Source: Pseudomonas japonica | GTDB taxonomy: Bacteria; Pseudomonadota; Gammaproteobacteria; Pseudomonadales; Pseudomonadaceae | NCBI RefSeq assembly: GCF_900188455.1 | Contig: NZ_FZOL01000015.1 | Location: 1-64,000 of the forward strand | Direction: 5' to 3' | Length of the DNA stretch: 64,000 nucleotides | In this document: one piece after another, positions 1-8,401 of the stretch | How positions within the stretch are numbered: position 1 is the first letter of the stretch | Layout of the letters: the number at the start of each line of letters is the position of its first letter | The notes under the pieces: generated by a model | Database searches by the model: none | The model's input: only the letters and a program-made list of their open reading frames with translations | Told to the model about the DNA's origin: nothing | Program-made: the position numbers and the translations under genes

Positions 1-221
1 GTGGCCTTGTTCTTCATCTTGTCCTTATTCTTGGTGAAGATGCCGTACAGGGTCACACGCTCTCCTGCCTCGAGCTCTTCGTAAATTTTTCCCGGTAGCA
101 GAACCTCCGGCAGCACCTCCCCGTCTATCACGATCCGGGCAGTGACTGCCCCTGGCTCGGTGTCGGTGACGCGTGGTTTATCGATCACTCCCGTGACCTG
201 ACGGCAATCAAACTTGATCAA
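1..221 (-). CDS. Partial unknown protein (N-terminal part only)
   Basis: A reading frame opens at a TTG codon (221) with GGAG six bases upstream and stays open to the window edge, giving about 73 residues beginning LIKFDCRQVTGVIDK. The visible part has short alternating hydrophobic and charged stretches (TARIVIDGEVL, GERVTLYGIFT) that look like a small beta-rich fold, and a lysine-rich end (KNKDKMKNKA). I do not recognise the family. It is the outermost gene of the island that ends at the tRNA-Ser. The TTG start is inferred from the Shine-Dalgarno match only; no ATG or GTG fits better. The C-terminus lies outside the window. Confidence 0.5.
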   Translation of the reverse strand, partial: MIKFDCRQVTGVIDKPRVTDTEPGAVTARIVIDGEVLPEVLLPGKIYEELEAGERVTLYGIFTKNKDKMKNKA

Positions 222-299
222 AATTTGCTCCTGCAATTTTAAGAGCGCGCAGTCGACCCCACCGCCTCGAAGGCAGCGTCTGCCGATGTGCCGAGTCAG

Positions 300-704
300 C
301 TACGCGCGGAACGAAAAAACAGTACTAAGTGCGGCCTGCTTCCTTAACCCGTCACCCAGCAACAGGTAGACGGTACTGTTGGTTTCAAACATGCACGGGG
401 GGTTATGCGAGACCCCAAAATTTGTGCGCACCCAATGGCCGGGCGGGAATCGGTTTCGGCTGTCACGGACGACTTCATGTGCGTAGACGACCGAGGGCAA
501 AATCCCCATGGATGACAGCTTCTGATGCTCGTCTTGAGTGAGCTGCAAGTCGGCGATGATCCATTGCTTCACGAGGCAAAAAGACTTTTCAGGAAAGGCT
601 TGGTTGGCCAGGCTGATCAGTTCGTCCTGGGGGCCGTGCCAGCCGGGAGCTGCTTCACCTCCTGCGTAAAGGAACTGAGTGACTTCTACTAGAGTTGTCG
701 CCAT
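300..704 (-). CDS. DUF6957-type hypothetical protein
   Basis: 134 residues from the ATG at 704, chosen because GGAG lies five bases upstream and because the longer frame to 845 has a low-complexity Ser/Arg-rich leader overlapping the neighbouring gene. The protein begins MATTLVEVTQFLY and carries a Trp/Pro-rich stretch (APGWHGPQDE) and a central KQWIIADLQLT segment. From memory it matches the Pseudomonas family now called DUF6957, which has no known function; this assignment was not checked. No signal peptide or membrane helix is evident. It follows the 727-1134 gene by 22 bases on the same strand and is probably co-transcribed with it, as accessory cargo of the island. Confidence 0.55.
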   Translation of the reverse strand: MATTLVEVTQFLYAGGEAAPGWHGPQDELISLANQAFPEKSFCLVKQWIIADLQLTQDEHQKLSSMGILPSVVYAHEVVRDSRNRFPPGHWVRTNFGVSHNPPCMFETNSTVYLLLGDGLRKQAALSTVFSFRA

Positions 705-726
705 GTGGTCTCCAGAACTCGAGCCA

Positions 727-1134
727 TTATCCCGGTGCGCTCGTGAAGAGCTGACCAGCTTTGGTGATGAACTCGTAGACCGGGCTGCTCTCGGTTCCAG
801 GCTGAATTCGTATTTCCGAAAGCAACTCCATCGATACCCCCGCACGCTTCGTCATAGCAGCAGGTGCGATAAGCTGAACATGATTCACATTGAGTGCTTC
901 AGGCCCCTGCCCAGCGCAAAGAAGATCAAGCTCCTTCACATCAGAAACCAGTCGCACCCACGGGCCAAAGCAACCATCGACCAACCCACATCCCTCCACG
1001 AGGAAGTAGTAGATGTCAGGATTTAGCTCTACTGACTTCCAAAGCAGCCGCTCACTGACAGCTTCTTTGAAACGGCCTGCCAGCGCGTTCGCGTTGGTTA
1101 CAAACACCTTTTCCACCTCATTTTTGTCACTCAT
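727..1134 (-). CDS. Hypothetical protein of the island
   Basis: 135 residues from ATG at 1134; a TTG two codons further upstream (1140) is the alternative. The protein is soluble, begins MSDKNEVEKVFVTNANALAG, and has a middle part rich in hydrophobics (DIYYFLVEGCGLVDGCFGPWVRL). I recognise no domain. It lies just upstream of the DUF6957-type gene on the same strand, so the two likely form a small operon read away from the HTH regulator at 1347. The shared upstream region (1135-1346) would hold promoters for both directions. Confidence 0.55.
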   Translation of the reverse strand: MSDKNEVEKVFVTNANALAGRFKEAVSERLLWKSVELNPDIYYFLVEGCGLVDGCFGPWVRLVSDVKELDLLCAGQGPEALNVNHVQLIAPAAMTKRAGVSMELLSEIRIQPGTESSPVYEFITKAGQLFTSAPG

Positions 1135-1346
1135 CGCCAAGCGCTAAAACTGACAATCGATGCTTAGAAATCACTGATATCGCATGAAGCTATGCCTTAC
1201 CTCTACCTAGCTCCCCTCCGGGGGGGCAGGACAAGCATCGACCGCACAGGGAGGGGCATCATAAATCCAAATACCCATTAATAACAACATACATTGTTTA
1301 ACGGATCAATCCTCTGTGGCTCTATCCTCACTTTTGGAAGCAGAAA

Positions 1347-1811
1347 GTGAAGGATGAATTAGGTGCGGTTCTGCGGATCGTGCGCCACCTTAAAGGGGCT
1401 GACTACGCCAGCGCGGCAAGCTCGATTAGCCGAACCAACTTGAGCATGCTTGAGCGCGGTGAGACACGAGTGCTGTTCGAAACCCTCGCAAAAATTTCCG
1501 ATAGCCTAGATTTTGATCTAGTGACACTCGTCGCGCTCTGCCTGAGCCTTCGCGACAGAACGGATCCGGACGTAGTGATCGCACGCGCCGTCCGAAGGCT
1601 AGAGGAGTTCAAAGCGGCTGGTGGGCTTGAGCTTCTGAATCAGCAGTTCGAAGACGGAAAGCTGAAACGTCGACCAAGGAGCAGGCCAGAGAATGCCTCA
1701 ATGCTTGCGGCTGTCGCGGATCTCAAAACGAAAGGTATGACCAGAGCTGAGGTCGCTCGGGAATTGGGGCTGGCGAAGACGACCGTGCAGCGTTACTGGA
1801 TGAAGAGCTGA
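1347..1811 (+). CDS. XRE-type helix-turn-helix regulator with a second C-terminal HTH
   Basis: 154 residues from a GTG start with GGAAG about six bases upstream. Residues about 8-65 read as an XRE-type helix-turn-helix (SISRTNLSMLERGETR is the recognition and turn part). Residues about 115-154 (DLKTKGMTRAEVARELGL, then AKTTVQRYWMKS) look like a second, resolvase-type helix-turn-helix. Two DNA-binding units joined by a basic linker (KRRPRSRPE) is an uncommon arrangement. It is divergent from the two unknown genes to its left, which makes it a plausible local regulator of them. The function is inferred from fold only. Confidence 0.7.
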   Translation: MKDELGAVLRIVRHLKGADYASAASSISRTNLSMLERGETRVLFETLAKISDSLDFDLVTLVALCLSLRDRTDPDVVIARAVRRLEEFKAAGGLELLNQQFEDGKLKRRPRSRPENASMLAAVADLKTKGMTRAEVARELGLAKTTVQRYWMKS

Positions 1812-1924
1812 ACGTCTGTACAGACGACCGCCAAAAACCCTGCAAGCCATTCGCGGCATCCGGCCAGGCAATGGGAGCGCAGCAACGCAGGCTTGCATTG
1901 TTGGTCTGAAGCCTCCACCGCCAT

Positions 1925-2345
1925 CAATTTCGTTGCGTGTCTGCGCATCGATTCCCCCTTCAACTGGTTTCGATAAGCGTTGTGCACCAGCCGGTCGTGG
2001 ATCGCATCGCCCGGGCTCGAATCGCCGATCAGCGCATGCCATTTATCTAACGGCATTTGGCTGGTCATCAGCGTCAAGCGGTTGCCATAGCGGTCGCCCA
2101 ACAGCTCCAGCATGCCGCGCCGTTGCCCAGCGCTAAATGGCGCCACGCCCAATCGTCTAGGATCAGCTAATCCGTCTTGGCGTTGCCCGCCATCAGTTTG
2201 ACCAAGCAGCCATTACCAAGGGTTAGGCCCGGTTTCTCCATCAGGCGCGGTAGGCGCAGCTAGCGCACGCTGTAGCCATCGCGGCAGGCCCTGTAGGCCA
2301 ACGCGCAGGCGGGCCAGGTTTTGCCGATACCCCCAAGCCAACGCA
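1925..2345 (-). pseudogene. istB: Decayed IS21-family istB (ATPase helper of transposition)
   Basis: Read on the minus strand, the stretch shows IstB blocks in order: the P-loop end (GIGKTW) near 2340, then LAYRACRDGYSV, LRLPRLMEK and LILDDW near 2160, then in another frame SAGQRRGMLELLGDRYGNR, TSQMPLDKWHALIGD and DRLVHNAYRNQLKGESMRR near 1960. There are in-frame stops after DGYSVR and AKTD and a frameshift just after LDDW, so the gene is dead. The N-terminal part before the P-loop and the istA transposase are absent. IstB is the AAA+ partner of IstA in IS21 elements. It marks an old insertion inside the island. Confidence 0.8.
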
Positions 2346-3180
2346 GGAGTAACGATCGCGTACATGATGTTGGACGGGCCACAATTGCACCTGACAAGCT
2401 AACTTTATCGCTAGCCATCAATTGGCCATTTAAAACGAAAACATTAGCATTTTCAATGCCTTGCGAATGTCAATAGATTTATTTTTTATTTTTACACTTG
2501 AATTCAATTTTTCAAAACGGAGTATATATGTTTGTAACCAATCCATAAGCTGAAACCTCATCCTCTCGGTAATCATTCACAGCGATGAGGGCTGCGGCCA
2601 TAGCTCAATTAATGATTATGAAAATGCTCCAAAGCGGAAGCCAACGGCTGGGGCAGAGTTAATCGCTTCTTCGTCCGAAGGACGCCTACGCTTTCTTTTT
2701 GACATCAAATAAAGTCACTATTTTTTGGGGATAGCCACGTCCACAATTTGAGAATTGACAATTTATCAAAACCACACATTTGGAACTCTTGGGCGATGAT
2801 GCCGGCTTAAAGAGTATAGAATATACCTACTCACTAAGAGAACGAATTGACAACGCGCCAACAAGTCAGTGATTTTTTTCGTTGACATCCATATTCTTAG
2901 CAAGCACCATAAGCCCAAGCTGATCTATTCAGAAACACATACCGGAAGTCAATGAAACCAAAACTAGAAATTCCATTTTCTAGTCAACAATTACGCACCC
3001 AATCCATCTTAGTTGACTTTGTAAGGGTGCTAATTATAAATACTAAACTCCATGCGTCAGCCTAAAAGCCTTAAAAAAGAAATATTTAGTTGCAGCCATA
3101 GTACAGGATGGAAACGGCTCATCGTAACTCAGTGCCACAACCGACCGGGTACGCGCACTGAATAGCATATGAGATATTCA
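2346..3180. other. Gene-poor AT-rich stretch before the integrase
   Basis: About 830 bases with clearly more A and T than the flanking chromosome and no open frame above about 40 codons that I can support. The longest tidy candidate starts ATG at about 2952 (MKPKLEIPFSSQQL, under 40 residues) and has no convincing ribosome binding site. No tRNA, CRISPR array or obvious second copy of the tRNA-Ser 3' end was seen. It probably carries the promoter of the excisionase-integrase pair and the integrase arm-binding sites of the island. Confidence 0.5.
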
Positions 3181-3405
3181 ATGGCCGTCGCTAAAAAAAT
3201 CCAACTGACTCCTACCCCAGACACAGTCCGTAGCAGTTGGGTAAGACAAGAACTCCTTCCTGTAATTTTCGGCATTAGCACGGAAGCCGCAAGAAAATAT
3301 CGATCACAAGGAAAATGGCTGCAAGGTAAACATTGGCGTCGAGACCCAGCCAACCGTGTCGTCTATAACACAATTGAAATTGAACTTTGGCTTGGAGGTA
3401 ATTAA
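3181..3405 (+). CDS. Small excisionase-like DNA-binding protein
   Basis: 74 residues from ATG at 3181 (an ATG four codons upstream at 3169 is equally open). The sequence has the pattern of short phage excisionases: a helix around WVRQELLPVIFGISTEAAR followed by KYRSQGKWLQG and RDPANRVVYNTIEIELWL at the C-terminus, a winged-helix style layout. It ends immediately before the integrase start, so the two genes are translated as a pair. The likely role is to bend the attachment-site DNA and push the integrase towards excision. The family assignment rests on size, motif and context. Confidence 0.7.
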   Translation: MAVAKKIQLTPTPDTVRSSWVRQELLPVIFGISTEAARKYRSQGKWLQGKHWRRDPANRVVYNTIEIELWLGGN

Positions 3406-4611
3406 ATGGCTTTGGTATGGCCACGTGGAATCGAGTTGAATGGACGGCAGATTCGAATCTCCTTTATGTTTGAGGGAAAACGTTACAAGGAACCTATCGG
3501 GAATGAGACTATTGATCAGGCATCAATAAAATATGCCGAAGCAAAGCGTAACACCATTTTATCCGAAATAAAGAGCAATAGATTTAACTATGCCGCCCAC
3601 TTCCCAAATTCGCGGCGTGTACTGCCAAAGAAAGACGAAAAATCTAAAAGGACAGTAGCTCAAGGTGTAGAGCGCTATTTAGAAGTGCAAATGGCGCGAC
3701 ACGCAACCACAACCGGAAAAAACTATACATACAAAGCCAAGCACCTGCTAGACAAGTTTGGCTCTGACTGCATAGCGGACATCTGCAGATCTGATCTGCA
3801 GCTGTTCCAGACAGGATTGTTGAAAACCCTGTCTCCGAAATCGGTTAACGATGTTTTCACGATTGTGCGAGGAGTCTGGGACGACGCTCACTCCGACGGC
3901 GTCATTTCCATTAATCCCTGCAAAATGATCAAGAACATCAAGCAAGACAAGGACGACGACAGCGCTGACCCTTTCACTCGCGATGAGATGAAAAAGATAT
4001 CAGTGATTCGTGAGTGCAGGGCGCAGGACGTCAATATGATCATGTTCAACTGCTGGACAGGCCTGTCGGTGTCGGAGTTGATTGCGCTGTGCTGGGATGA
4101 TGTAGATCTTGAGGCCGGCACGATCTATGTGAGAGCGGCGCGAGTGGAGGGGGAATACAAAGTACCCAAGGAATCAGTCCGAGCTCGCAAGATTGAACTG
4201 ATTGACCCGGCTTTGGAGTACCTGAAAAAGCATTGGGAGTTCACTGGTCACCTTCCACCAGTGTCCCTTGAGATCACACAACGTGATAACAACACCACAC
4301 GCTTGATGCATCTCAAGCTCGTATTCCGAAATTCGGTAAGCATGAAGCCTTGGTATGGAAACAGCCTGAACCGCTGGTTCACGAGCCATTTGAAGAACGT
4401 CGGCGTGAGGCATCGAGGTGTTAACCAATGTCGACACACGTTCGCAAGCCAAGCGATCAGCTCTTATGTGCCGCTTGAGTGGATTGCGCGTCAGCTTGGG
4501 CATACCGACACGACGATGGTGAAGAAGCATTATGGTCGCTTCCTGCCGTCAGAGACTCGGAGTATGGCTGGACTAGTTTCGCAGATGATGGGGTTCCGCG
4601 AACAAGCCTGA
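3406..4611 (+). CDS. Tyrosine recombinase (phage-type integrase) of the island
   Basis: 401 residues, ATG directly after the excisionase stop with GGAGG seven bases upstream. The N-terminal 60 residues are an arm-type DNA-binding part (IRISFMFEGKRYKEP). The SAM-like core-binding part is at about 85-180 (GVERYLEVQMARH onwards), and the catalytic domain at about 185-390. The C-terminal box is clear: NQCRHTFASQ, GHTDTT and KHYGRF with the catalytic tyrosine. The box that usually carries the first arginine reads TGLSVSELIAL, with serine at the usual arginine position, and the HxxR histidine is asparagine, which several integrase subfamilies share. It lies 120 bases from the 3' end of tRNA-Ser, the expected attachment site. 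Confidence 0.9.
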   Translation: MALVWPRGIELNGRQIRISFMFEGKRYKEPIGNETIDQASIKYAEAKRNTILSEIKSNRFNYAAHFPNSRRVLPKKDEKSKRTVAQGVERYLEVQMARHATTTGKNYTYKAKHLLDKFGSDCIADICRSDLQLFQTGLLKTLSPKSVNDVFTIVRGVWDDAHSDGVISINPCKMIKNIKQDKDDDSADPFTRDEMKKISVIRECRAQDVNMIMFNCWTGLSVSELIALCWDDVDLEAGTIYVRAARVEGEYKVPKESVRARKIELIDPALEYLKKHWEFTGHLPPVSLEITQRDNNTTRLMHLKLVFRNSVSMKPWYGNSLNRWFTSHLKNVGVRHRGVNQCRHTFASQAISSYVPLEWIARQLGHTDTTMVKKHYGRFLPSETRSMAGLVSQMMGFREQA

Positions 4612-4679
4612 AGCGGCCTAGAGCGGACTGGAGGGACGTGATTTTGTACTAATTTTGTCCTAACGCGGATTCCAGAAAC

Positions 4680-4713
4680 AAAAAACCCCCGAAATACTCA
4701 ATGATTTCAGGGG
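4680..4713 (-). terminator. Rho-independent terminator downstream of tRNA-Ser
   Basis: On the minus strand a stem CCCC(t)GAAAT pairs with ATTTCGGGG around a short loop and is followed by six T residues. It lies 17 bases past the tRNA 3' end, so it should end the tRNA transcript. The integrase gene converges on it from the other side. Confidence 0.75.
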
Positions 4714-4730
4714 CTTCTCGTTAACGAATG

Positions 4731-4820
4731 TGGCGGTGAAGAAGGGATTCGAACCCTTGATACAGTTTCCTGTATACACACTTTCCAGGCGTGCTCCTTC
4801 AACCGCTCGGACACTTCACC
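4731..4820 (-). tRNA. tRNA-Ser (anticodon GGA)
   Basis: A 90-base class II tRNA read on the minus strand. It starts GGTGAAGTG, has the anticodon loop CTGGAAA (GGA), a long variable arm (TGTATACAGGAAACTGTATC), the T-loop GGTTCGAATCC, and an encoded CCA at its end. The acceptor ends pair (GGTGAAG with CTTCACC). The tRNA 3' half is the usual target for tyrosine integrases, and here the integrase gene sits next to it. Confidence 0.96.
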
Positions 4821-4857
4821 GGATCTCTTCAAGCAGTTCAGCCTGTCGAGGCGCGCT

Positions 4858-4886
4858 AATTTAGTCGAAAGCCTTTCACTTGGCAA
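4858..4886 (-). promoter_or_regulatory. Sigma70-type promoter of tRNA-Ser
   Basis: Minus strand TTGCCA and TAAATT separated by 17 bases, about 38 bases upstream of the tRNA 5' end. Spacing and both boxes are close to consensus, which fits a stable-RNA promoter. Confidence 0.65.
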
Positions 4887-5120
4887 AGGTTTTTTTCAGA
4901 ATTTTCAAATATTTATGCCGAAGCCCGGAAAAGCGGGGGGAGCCATGGCATTTTGGCCAATCCATGGTGCGCTTTGCCGTTCCTTTCCGCCTTGCTCCCG
5001 CCGGACAGGGATCACAGGCGAAACGATGACCAGCCGGTCAATCATCGTGCTTTACCTGACCACAGCGGCTGGGTAACGTCGTGCCACTTTCTCGCCACTT
5101 CTCCCCCAAGGAATTCCGTC

Positions 5121-5810
5121 ATGAGTGAGCTGATTACCTACCACCTCGAAGATGGCATCGCGACCCTGACCCTGAACAACGGCAAGGTCAACGCCATTTC
5201 CCCCGACGTCATCGCCGCCTTCAACGCTGCACTGGACCGTGCCAGCGAGGACCGCGCCGTGGTCATCGTCACCGGTCAGCCAGGTATCCTTTCCGGCGGC
5301 TACGACCTCAAGGTGATGACCGCCAGCCCGCAAGCCGCGGTATCGCTGGTCACCGCCGGGTCGACCCTGGCCCGTCGCCTGCTCTCCCACCCCTTCCCGG
5401 TGATCGTCGCCTGCCCCGGCCATGCCGTGGCCAAGGGCGCCTTCCTGCTGCTTTCGGCGGATTACCGCATCGGCGTCGAGGGTCCGTTCAGCATCGGCCT
5501 GAACGAAGTACAGATCGGCATGACCATGCACCACGCCGGCATCGAGCTGGCCCGTGATCGCCTGCGCCGTTCGGCGTTTCACCGTTCGGTGATCAACGGT
5601 GAGATGTTCGACCCGGTCAGCGCCGTGGACGCCGGCTTCCTCGACAAGGTGGTACCCGCCGAGCAACTGCTGGAAACCGCTCTGGCCGCGGCCCGCCAAC
5701 TGAAGAAAATCAACATGAATGCGCACCGCAATACCAAGCTGAAAGTGCGCAAGACGCTGCTCGATACCCTCGACGACGCGATCATCCGCGACCAGGAACA
5801 CCTGGGCTGA
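5121..5810 (+). CDS. Crotonase / enoyl-CoA hydratase family protein
   Basis: 229 residues from ATG at 5121 with AAGGAATT upstream; the longer frame to 4953 lacks a ribosome binding site and its extra residues look non-coding. The crotonase fold is seen from the start (YHLEDGIATLTLNNGKVNAI), with the first oxyanion-hole loop at about residues 55-70 (TGQPGILSGGYDLK) and the second at about 105-120 (VIVACPGHAVAKGAFLLL). The usual catalytic glutamates of true hydratases are not obvious, so substrate and reaction (hydratase, isomerase or hydrolase of an acyl-CoA) cannot be fixed. Cytoplasmic. A GC-rich inverted repeat (GGGCCG/CGGCCC near 5828-5850) follows the gene and may end the transcript. Confidence 0.85.
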   Translation: MSELITYHLEDGIATLTLNNGKVNAISPDVIAAFNAALDRASEDRAVVIVTGQPGILSGGYDLKVMTASPQAAVSLVTAGSTLARRLLSHPFPVIVACPGHAVAKGAFLLLSADYRIGVEGPFSIGLNEVQIGMTMHHAGIELARDRLRRSAFHRSVINGEMFDPVSAVDAGFLDKVVPAEQLLETALAAARQLKKINMNAHRNTKLKVRKTLLDTLDDAIIRDQEHLG

Positions 5811-5933
5811 TTCCCCTCCCCCGGGCCGCGCGTCCGCCGTCCGGCCCGGGGCGCACATTTAGACAAACAGGAGGTTTGCCGCCGTCGATACACATCCGTA
5901 CACTCCCCCGCGTTTTGTCGAACGAGTCGTACG

Positions 5934-6656
5934 ATGCTTTTCCTTCCTCGCATGTTCCTGCTGGGCGCGCACTTCATCCTGGTGGGCTTTATCGGCCTGT
6001 TCATCGGTCTGTGCCGTCCGTTCAACCCCGACAACAGCCGCCTCTGCGCACGCCTGTACGCCTGGCCATCGAGCTGGCTGCTGCGACTCAAGGTCGACAC
6101 CGAGGTCGGCCCACTGTTCGATCAGCCGCCCGGCTGCGTGATCATCGCCAACCACCAGTCCAACTACGACCTGTTCGTACTCGGCCACGTAGTGCCCCCC
6201 CGCACCGTGTGCGTCGGCAAGAAAAGCCTCGGCTGGATCCCGCTGTTCGGCCAGTTGTTCTGGCTCGGCGGCAATGTCCTGATCGATCGCGGCAACGCCT
6301 ATGAGGCGCGCCGCGCCATGCAGACCACCACCCGTACGCTGCGGGAAAAGGACACCTCGATCTGGATCTTCCCGGAAGGCACGCGCAACCCCGGCGAGTC
6401 GTTGCACGCGTTCAAGAAAGGTGCCTTCCACATGGCCATCGACGCTGGCGTGCCGATCGTCCCGGTCTGCGTCAGTCGCTACGCCAGGCGCCTCAATCTG
6501 AACGGCTGGCGCAAGGAACGGGTGCTGATCCGTTCGCTGCCGCCCATTTCCACCGCGGGCATGAGCCAGCAGGACATCCCGGCACTGGTCGAACAATGCC
6601 GCACGCAGATGCAGGCCTGCATCGACCTGATGGAGCGCGAACGCCAGCACGGCTGA
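5934..6656 (+). CDS. plsC: 1-acyl-sn-glycerol-3-phosphate acyltransferase (PlsC family)
   Basis: 240 residues. An N-terminal membrane helix (FLLGAHFILVGFIGLFIGL) is followed by the acyltransferase block I NHQSNYD at about residue 75 (HX4D motif), block III FPEGTRN at about 148, and a VPIVPVCVS block near 175. This set is diagnostic for transfer of an acyl chain from acyl-ACP or acyl-CoA to lysophosphatidic acid at the inner membrane, giving phosphatidic acid for phospholipid synthesis. Pseudomonads carry several PlsC paralogues, so this may be a secondary one. It is followed by corA after 67 bases on the same strand. Confidence 0.9.
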   Translation: MLFLPRMFLLGAHFILVGFIGLFIGLCRPFNPDNSRLCARLYAWPSSWLLRLKVDTEVGPLFDQPPGCVIIANHQSNYDLFVLGHVVPPRTVCVGKKSLGWIPLFGQLFWLGGNVLIDRGNAYEARRAMQTTTRTLREKDTSIWIFPEGTRNPGESLHAFKKGAFHMAIDAGVPIVPVCVSRYARRLNLNGWRKERVLIRSLPPISTAGMSQQDIPALVEQCRTQMQACIDLMERERQHG

Positions 6657-6723
6657 GCAGTTGCCGTTTCATCGAGGCCAGACCAAGCTGTCTGTCACGT
6701 CAACGCGCAGGATACGTAGAACC

Positions 6724-7695
6724 ATGGGTCGAGTCGTAGCAGCGGCGGTGTACAGCGCCGGCAGGAAGGTCACCAATATCAGCCTCGACGAGGGTGCCGA
6801 GTGGGCGAAGAAGCCCGGGCATTTCGTCTGGATCGGCCTTGAAGAACCCAACGCCCAGGAACTGGCCAATCTGCAACGCCAGTTCAACCTGCACGAGCTG
6901 GCCATCGAGGACGCCCTGGAAAAGCACAGCCGGCCGAAGCTGGAAACCTTCGGCGACGCGCTGTTCATCGTCACCTACTCGCCGGTGCGCCAGGACGGCA
7001 AGCTGGAGTTCATCGAAACCCATATCTTCGCCGGCAACGGCTACATCATCACTTGCCGCAATGGCCACTCGAAATCCTACGCCCTGGTCCGTCAGCGCTG
7101 CGAAGCACGCCCGCTGCTGCTGGACCATGGCGAGGATTTCGTTCTGTATGCCCTGCTCGACTTCGTCACCGAGAACTACCAGCCTGTCAGCGAAGCCATT
7201 CACGGAGAGATCGAGGAACTGGAGCAGGGCGTGCTCAGCGGCTCGCTGGTGGAGGAAGACATCCGCCGCATCCACAACCTGCGCCGCGACATCCTGCGTC
7301 TGCGCCGCTACGTCGCGCCGATGGTGGAAATCAGCGAGGAACTGCAGCGCCTGGCCTTCCCCTTCATCGACAAGAACATGCGCCCGTACTTTCGCGACGT
7401 GCAGATCCACGTGACGCGGCAGATGGAAGACCTGGCGGGTATCCGCGACCTGGCCAGCCAGACCATCGAGATCGGCATGCTGCTGGAGTCGTCACGGCAG
7501 AGCATCGTGCAACGCAAGTTCGCCGCCTGGGCGGCGATCCTCGCGTTTCCCACCGCGGTGGCGGGGATCTACGGCATGAACTTCCAGAACATGCCGGAGC
7601 TGAGCTGGCACTACGGCTACTTCGCCGTGCTGGGGGGCATCGCGCTGGGTTGCACCGCGCTGTACGGCAGCTTCAAGCGTTCGGGCTGGCTTTAG
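6724..7695 (+). CDS. corA: CorA-family divalent metal transporter
   Basis: 323 residues from ATG at 6724; the frame opens earlier at TTG 6661 but the extra residues do not match the family. The protein has a long cytoplasmic N-terminal domain, a stalk helix (about 190-255), and two C-terminal membrane helices with the signature YGMNF at about residue 285 at the pore mouth. CorA proteins form pentameric Mg2+ (Co2+, Ni2+) channels in the inner membrane. The MPEL that follows the GMN signature fits the family. Its last 23 bases overlap the convergent amidotransferase gene. Zinc-exporting ZntB is an alternative within the same superfamily. Confidence 0.9.
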   Translation: MGRVVAAAVYSAGRKVTNISLDEGAEWAKKPGHFVWIGLEEPNAQELANLQRQFNLHELAIEDALEKHSRPKLETFGDALFIVTYSPVRQDGKLEFIETHIFAGNGYIITCRNGHSKSYALVRQRCEARPLLLDHGEDFVLYALLDFVTENYQPVSEAIHGEIEELEQGVLSGSLVEEDIRRIHNLRRDILRLRRYVAPMVEISEELQRLAFPFIDKNMRPYFRDVQIHVTRQMEDLAGIRDLASQTIEIGMLLESSRQSIVQRKFAAWAAILAFPTAVAGIYGMNFQNMPELSWHYGYFAVLGGIALGCTALYGSFKRSGWL

Positions 7696-8401
7696 GCTGG
7701 GCCACGAAACGCATCATCCATTCCGCGACGGTCTGCCCCTGATGCGCCACCGCCAGGCTGTCGATGCCCTTGCGGTAGACCTCGGCACCGAGGTTCTCCT
7801 GGCGCAGGTCGAGCAGCGCGCGGGAATAGTCGTGGATGAACTCCGGGTGACCCTGGAAGCACAGCACCTGATCGCCGATGTGATACGCCGCATACGGACA
7901 GAAATCGCTGGACGCGATCACGGTGGCGTTTTCCGGTAGCGCGGTGACCTGATCCTGGTGACTGATCAGCAGGGTCAGTTCTTCCACCTGCGGGCTCATC
8001 CACGGCGCGCGCGCCGCCATCACGTAGCGATGGGTGCCGACACCCCAGCCCTGGCTGGCACGCTCGGTCCTGCCGCCCAGCAGCAGGGCCAGCAACTGAT
8101 GGCCAAAACACACCCCCAGCAGCTTGTCGCCGCGCTGGTAGCGATCCAGCAGGAACGCCTTGAGCCTGGCGATCCACGGATCGTCACCGAACGAGTCGGC
8201 CTTGCTGCCTGTCACCAGATACGCATCGAAGACCGCGTCATCGGGTGGATAGTGGCCGTTCATCACGTTGTACACAGTGAATTCGGCGGCGATCGGTTGC
8301 TGGGTGAACAGTTGCTCGAACATCCGTCCATAGCCCTGATACTGCTCGACCAGCTCGGGTCGCAGGACGTCGGTTTCCAGGATGCAGATGCGTAACGACA
8401 T
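7673..8401 (-). CDS. Class I glutamine amidotransferase-like protein
   Basis: 242 residues with the class I triad: nucleophile elbow GVCFGHQLLA (Cys at about 99) and the His-Glu pair in CFQGHPEF (about 183-187). As a stand-alone domain with no synthetase partner nearby it resembles the GMP-synthase-like or gamma-glutamyl-hydrolase-like proteins of pseudomonads. Whether it hydrolyses glutamine, a gamma-glutamyl compound or an isopeptide is not decided by the sequence. Cytoplasmic, no signal peptide. It converges on corA with a 23-base overlap of the 3' ends, and starts a divergent arrangement with the small ORF at 8757. Confidence 0.85.
   Translation of the reverse strand: MSLRICILETDVLRPELVEQYQGYGRMFEQLFTQQPIAAEFTVYNVMNGHYPPDDAVFDAYLVTGSKADSFGDDPWIARLKAFLLDRYQRGDKLLGVCFGHQLLALLLGGRTERASQGWGVGTHRYVMAARAPWMSPQVEELTLLISHQDQVTALPENATVIASSDFCPYAAYHIGDQVLCFQGHPEFIHDYSRALLDLRQENLGAEVYRKGIDSLAVAHQGQTVAEWMMRFVAQPKASPNA

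Noticed and set aside
1..3400. Second copy of the tRNA-Ser 3' end (other att site)
   Set aside because: No stretch matching GGTTCGAATCCCTTCTTCACC or its complement was found; the other island end is taken to be outside the window.
5817..5852. Rho-independent terminator after the crotonase gene
   Set aside because: The GGGCCG/CGGCCC inverted repeat is strong but no T-run follows, so it was mentioned only as possible.
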